This document shows positions 60,362 to 64,000 of a stretch of 64,000 bases of DNA, piece by piece. Made by a program: the position numbers and the translations under genes. The stretch is taken from assembly GCF_022436705.1 (NCBI RefSeq), contig NZ_JAKUHT010000008.1, positions 1 to 64,000 on the forward strand, read 5' to 3'. The notes beneath the pieces are model-generated. The model did not search any database. It worked only from the letters and a program-made list of their open reading frames with translations, and had not been told where the DNA came from. The stretch is from Nocardioides sp. CFH 31398. Its GTDB lineage: Bacteria > Actinomycetota > Actinomycetes > Propionibacteriales > Nocardioidaceae. The stretch's first letter is position 1. Each line of letters starts with the position of its first letter.

Positions 60362-63300
60362 GTGGCCGACACTCTCGAGCCCGCCGCCTCCGCCGCCCCC
60401 GACGCGGAGACGCCGCGCGGGCGCCCCAGCGCTCTGCTGGGAGAGGTGTCCCCCGACGCTCCCGCCCCGAGCCTGGCCCCCGGCCGGGTCGGCGTCGTCC
60501 TCGTCAGCCACGACGGCGCGCGCTGGCTGCCCACCGTCCTCGACGGCCTCGCCTCGCAGCGGCTCACCCCCTGGCGCGTCGTGGGCGTCGACACCGGCAG
60601 TCGTGACGACAGCGCCGACCTGCTCGACGCCAGCCCCGCCGTCCACGAGGTGGTGCGGCTGCGCTCCGACGTCGCCTACCCCGCCGCCGTCGCCGCCGGG
60701 TACGACGCCCTGCGGGCCCAGGGCCTCACCGAGCAGGACTGGGTCTGGCTGCTGCACGACGACTCCACCCCGGACGCCGCGGCGCTGGAGCAGCTGCTCC
60801 TGGCCGCCGGCGCCGACCCCGGCGTGGACCTGCTCGGCCCGAAGCTGCGCGAGTGGCCCTCGCTGCGCCGCCTGCTCGAGCTCGGCGTCACGATCTCCGG
60901 CACCGGGCGGCGCGAGACGGGCCTGGAGCGCGGCGAGTACGACCAGGGCCAGCACGACGACCTCCACGACGTCCTCGCCGTCAACACCGCGGGCCTGCTG
61001 GTGCGCTCCGAGGCGTGGCAGGCGCTCGGGGGTCTCGACGAGAGGCTGCCCGTCTTCGGCAACGACCTGGACCTCGGGTGGCGCGCCGCTGCGGCCGGCC
61101 GCCGCACCGTCGTCGTCCCCGCCGCCGTGGTCTTCCACGCCGAGGCCGCGCACCGTGGCGTCCGCCGCACGCCGCTGACGGGCCGGCACACCCACTACGC
61201 GGAGCGCCGGGCGGCCCTCTACACGCTGCTCGTCAACGCCTCCGCCCGCTCGCTTCCCTTCCGCGTGCTCCGGCTCGCCCTCGGCACGCTGGTGCGGATG
61301 GTCGGGTTCCTGCTGGTGCGCGCGCCCGGCGAGGCGCTGGACGAGCTCGCCGCCCTCGTGGCGGTCTACCGCCGGCCGGGGGAGGTCCGTGCCGCGCGCC
61401 GAGACCGCGCCGCGCGCCGCGACGCCGCCGGCGAGCGGCCGGACCGGTCCGGCGACCTGCTCGCCCCCGCCTGGGTGCCTTACCGCCACGGACTCGACGC
61501 GCTCGGCGACCTGGCGTCCGCAGCCACCCAGCAGGCCGCGGACGTCGCCGAGCGCCGCCGCGACGAGCGTGCCGCCGAGCAGGCGGCGCGGACGGGCACC
61601 GGGCGACGCAACCGGAACCAGGCGTCCGCCGCGGTGCTGGGCGCCACCGACGAGGACGACGACGCGGCCGCGGTCGCCGAGCGCGGCCCGGTCGCCCGCT
61701 TCCTCGCCAGCCCGGTGGCCCTGGCCGTCACGGCGCTGGTGCTCGTCGCCCTCGTGGGCGCCCGCGCGGCGTTCGGACCCGTCGCCGGCGGGGCGCTGGC
61801 GCCCGCGCCGTCCGGTGCCGGCGCCTGGTGGGGCCTCCACCTCGCGCCGTGGCACCCCCTGGGGCTCTCGGGCAGCGACGTGCCCGCCCCGCCGTACGTC
61901 GTCGTGATGGCGCTGCTCGCGACCCTGCTGCTGGGCAGCGCGACGGCGGCGGTCTCGACCGTGCTCGTGCTCGCCGTGCCCGTCGGCCTGTGGGGCGCCT
62001 GGCGCTTCCTGCGCGTCGCCGCGCGCCTGGCCGACCCGGGAGGCGCGCCCCGGTGGCTGCTCGCGGCCGCCTCGGGCGCCTACGCGCTGCTCCCGGCGAC
62101 GTCCGGGGCGTGGGGCCAGGGACGCCTCGGGGTGGTCGTCGTCACCGCGCTGCTGCCGTGGCTGGCCCACGCGGCGCTCGGCTTCCTCGACCCCGAGCCC
62201 GACCGTCGTCGGCGCGCCGGCTGGCGCACCGGTCTGCTGCTGAGCGTCTGCGCTGCGTTCGTGCCCACGACGTGGCTGTTCGCCCTGGCCCTCGTCGTCG
62301 TGGTGCTCGTCGTCGGTTTCGTGCTCAGCCCCCGCGGCATGCGTGCGCGCTCCGCGTGGGGCCCGCTGCTGGTGTCCGTCGCCGTCGCGCCGCTGCTGCT
62401 CTCCCCGTCGCTGGTGGGGCTGCTCCTCGCCGGCGCGCCCGAGGGCCTGCTGCTCGAGGCCGGGCGGCCCCCGGTCGCCGCCCCCGGCGCGCTCGACCTG
62501 CTCACCGGCCGCGTCGGCGGCCCGGACCCCTCCGGGGTCCTCTCCCCGGTCCTGACCTGGCTGGGCGTCGTGCCGGTCGTCCTGGCCCTGCTGGCCCTGG
62601 CGGTACGCCGGACGCGGGGCGCCGTGGTCACCTGCTGGGCCGTCGCGCTCGTCATCGTCGCGGTGGCCGCGGGGCTCGCGGCGGTCCGGGTCGACCTGGG
62701 CGTCGCCGTGCTGCCCGCGGCGTCGTCGCCGGCCGTCCCGCTGCTCCTCGGCGCGGCCGTGACCGCCGCCGTGGCGGGCGCGGCGGGCGCCAGCGGCGCG
62801 GCCCGCCGTCCCGGGCGTGGAGGGGTCGGGCTGGTCGTCGGCGCGGCGCTGGCCCTGGTGGCCGTCGTCGGTGCCGCCGGGTTCGTCCTGGGGGCGACCG
62901 GGCAGCCGGGCGACCTCGCCGCCGACGACCCCGTGCCGGCGTACATGACGCAGAGCGCCGAGCGCGCCGACGAGCGCGGTGTCCTCGTCGCGACGGGCGG
63001 CCTCGACGAGGGCCTGTCGTACGTCGTCCGGCGCGGCGACGGGACCACGCTGGGGGAGGCGGAGATCGAGGTGCTGAGCGAGCCCGCGGCCGCCGACGCC
63101 GCCGTCGTCACCGACCTGCTCGCCACGCCGACCGACGCGGCGGTCGAGGCGCTCCCCGGCGTCGGCCTCGCGTACGTCGTGCTGCCGGCGCCAGCCGACG
63201 GACGCGTCGCCGCCGGCCTCGACGCCGTCGACGGCCTGGTCCAGGCCGGGGCGGAGGACCGCGCCACCCGGGCCTGGGAGGTCACCGCGGAGCCCGATCC

Positions 63301-63427
63301 GGCCGCCCTGGGGACGCCGGACGGCGCCTGGACGGCCTGGGTCCACGCCCTGCTGCTCGTCGTCCAGCTGGTCGCGCTGCTCGTCGTCGCCGTCCTGTGC
63401 GGCCCGAGCCGGAGGTCGACGCGATGA
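60362..63427 (+). CDS. Large multi-TM family 2 glycosyltransferase
   Basis: 1021 residues. The cytoplasmic GT2 domain (about 40-330) has VGVVLVSHDGARWLPTVLDG, then VVGVDTGSRDDSADLLDASP, WVWLLHDDSTPDAAALEQLL and LPVFGNDLDLGWRAAAAGRR. A linker of about 100 Ala/Arg-rich residues leads to about ten membrane helices. The ending (ATRAWEVTAEPD) suggests an extracytoplasmic beta domain before a final helix. The acceptor is unknown. The GTG at 60362 follows TAGGGT by 8 nt. It overlaps the next gene by ATGA. Confidence 0.88.
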   Translation: MADTLEPAASAAPDAETPRGRPSALLGEVSPDAPAPSLAPGRVGVVLVSHDGARWLPTVLDGLASQRLTPWRVVGVDTGSRDDSADLLDASPAVHEVVRLRSDVAYPAAVAAGYDALRAQGLTEQDWVWLLHDDSTPDAAALEQLLLAAGADPGVDLLGPKLREWPSLRRLLELGVTISGTGRRETGLERGEYDQGQHDDLHDVLAVNTAGLLVRSEAWQALGGLDERLPVFGNDLDLGWRAAAAGRRTVVVPAAVVFHAEAAHRGVRRTPLTGRHTHYAERRAALYTLLVNASARSLPFRVLRLALGTLVRMVGFLLVRAPGEALDELAALVAVYRRPGEVRAARRDRAARRDAAGERPDRSGDLLAPAWVPYRHGLDALGDLASAATQQAADVAERRRDERAAEQAARTGTGRRNRNQASAAVLGATDEDDDAAAVAERGPVARFLASPVALAVTALVLVALVGARAAFGPVAGGALAPAPSGAGAWWGLHLAPWHPLGLSGSDVPAPPYVVVMALLATLLLGSATAAVSTVLVLAVPVGLWGAWRFLRVAARLADPGGAPRWLLAAASGAYALLPATSGAWGQGRLGVVVVTALLPWLAHAALGFLDPEPDRRRRAGWRTGLLLSVCAAFVPTTWLFALALVVVVLVVGFVLSPRGMRARSAWGPLLVSVAVAPLLLSPSLVGLLLAGAPEGLLLEAGRPPVAAPGALDLLTGRVGGPDPSGVLSPVLTWLGVVPVVLALLALAVRRTRGAVVTCWAVALVIVAVAAGLAAVRVDLGVAVLPAASSPAVPLLLGAAVTAAVAGAAGASGAARRPGRGGVGLVVGAALALVAVVGAAGFVLGATGQPGDLAADDPVPAYMTQSAERADERGVLVATGGLDEGLSYVVRRGDGTTLGEAEIEVLSEPAAADAAVVTDLLATPTDAAVEALPGVGLAYVVLPAPADGRVAAGLDAVDGLVQAGAEDRATRAWEVTAEPDPAALGTPDGAWTAWVHALLLVVQLVALLVVAVLCGPSRRSTR

Positions 63428-64000
63428 GCGGCAAGCGCGCGGCACCGCGCAGGCGACGCCTCGGCCGGGACAGGACCCCGGCGGCTCCCCGCCCGGAGGC
63501 GCCCACCCCGGTGGGTGGGCCCACGCCCGAGCCCGCCCGGCCCGCCCCGCGGACCGCGACGCCGTCGCGCCGGGGACCGGCGACGCTGCTCGCCGTCGTC
63601 CTGCCGGTCGCGACCCTGGCCGCCGGCCTGCTGGTCGCCCCCGACGCGCCCGAGGAGGCCCCGGCCGCCGCGCCGGCGGCCACCACCCTGGCGGAGCAGA
63701 CCCTCGTGTGCCCGCCGCCCCCGGCGTCCGGTGCCGCCCCGGTCGTCGTCGGCCGCGAGCCGGCGGGTGACGGCGGCGCCGTGTCGGTCACCGGCCTCGG
63801 CGGCGAGCCGGTCGAGGAGGACCTGGACGTCCCCGCCGGCGGGGCCGTCGGACCGGTGCTCGTGCCGGGGGCGCCCGCGGCCCTGAGCGCGGAGGGCGAC
63901 GCGGCGGCCGGCCTGCTGGGCGGCCGCTTCGGCGAGGAGGCCGTCACGGGCACGGCCTGCGAGCCCACCGCCGCCGACCAGTGGTTCACCGGCCTGAGCG
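63424..64000 (+). CDS. DUF5719-family secreted protein (truncated by the window end)
   Basis: The first 192 codons are present. A basic Pro-rich cytoplasmic tail of about 50 residues precedes one membrane helix (ATLLAVVLPVATLAAGLLVA). The outer part has TLVCPPPPASGAAPVVV and CEPTAADQWFTGL, as in DUF5719 proteins that follow a large GT2 enzyme next to whiB in related genomes. Function unknown; the pairing suggests a role in the same surface glycan. Starts with ATG overlapping the upstream stop. Confidence 0.75.
   Translation, partial: MSGKRAAPRRRRLGRDRTPAAPRPEAPTPVGGPTPEPARPAPRTATPSRRGPATLLAVVLPVATLAAGLLVAPDAPEEAPAAAPAATTLAEQTLVCPPPPASGAAPVVVGREPAGDGGAVSVTGLGGEPVEEDLDVPAGGAVGPVLVPGAPAALSAEGDAAAGLLGGRFGEEAVTGTACEPTAADQWFTGLS

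Overview
The window is a very GC-rich, gene-dense stretch of an actinobacterial chromosome, most like Nocardioides or a close relative in the Nocardioidaceae. The evidence is frequent GTG starts, GTGA/ATGA operon overlaps, a WhiB-family regulator, F420 and mycofactocin genes, an acyl-CoA carboxylase with an epsilon subunit, a DUF222/13E12-type HNH protein behind an actinobacterial SOS box, and dispersed repeats of the form CTGGTCGAGGTGCGAGCGGA. No rRNA, tRNA, transposase, prophage or CRISPR array was found. The first 73 bases are G/C homopolymer, which looks like a contig end.

Layout. 0-6 kb: two ECF sigma factor / one-TM membrane protein modules flank a CPA1 Na+/H+ antiporter. 6-14 kb: SOS-type HNH gene, phosphoesterase, methyltransferase, a divergent EamA exporter/TetR pair with twin operators, a luciferase-like oxidoreductase, a TIGR01777 epimerase and a glycine-rich membrane protein. 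13.6-24 kb: SpoIID/LytB wall protein, a divergent mftD-mftR pair without the rest of the mycofactocin cluster, pyruvate carboxylase, a MazF/PemK-like protein, an RTX-type secreted protein, a 46-codon gene and an F420-dependent oxidoreductase. 24-36.4 kb: acyl-CoA carboxylase alpha, beta and epsilon subunits, biotin ligase, acyl-CoA dehydrogenase, GtrA, Maf, PH-domain protein, cyclase, purK and purE. 36.4-42 kb: membrane acyltransferase, a 430-bp inverted array of 32-bp repeats, CoA-binding protein, dienelactone hydrolase, enoyl-CoA hydratase, one LCP protein and a GNAT acetyltransferase. 42.3-51.3 kb: a cell-wall polysaccharide locus (second LCP, inositol-phosphatase-like protein, two GT2 enzymes, UDP-galactopyranose mutase, GlfT2, Wzm/Wzt-type ABC exporter). 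51.4-64 kb: 94-bp tandem repeats, a PGRP amidase with FG-GAP repeats, TIGR03089 protein, GDP-mannose pyrophosphorylase, DUF3105 protein, fbiB-fbiA, whiB, a large membrane glycosyltransferase and a truncated DUF5719 gene.

How the genes work together. From memory of the Mycobacterium tuberculosis map, much of 24-60 kb matches Rv3260c-Rv3285 in content (accA3, maf, accE5, accD5, birA, PH protein, GtrA, purK, purE, fadE25, Rv3268, LCP, mannose-1-phosphate guanylyltransferase, fbiB, fbiA, whiB2). A galactofuran assembly/export block sits inside it. The carboxylase subunits and their biotin ligase are neighbours, and accD and birA start codons are only 19 bp apart. F420 assembly genes sit near two luciferase-like oxidoreductases, at least one of which should use F420.

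Regulation. At about 20 genes a TANNNT -10 hexamer ends 6-8 nt before the start codon, which predicts leaderless transcripts. At two divergent pairs the two -10 hexamers share one TA step. Three cell-wall genes (SpoIID, LCP, PGRP amidase) have phased 9-bp TGTGACTGG-type direct repeats upstream, resembling reported MtrA sites. The SpoIID and whiB promoters share a further conserved block.
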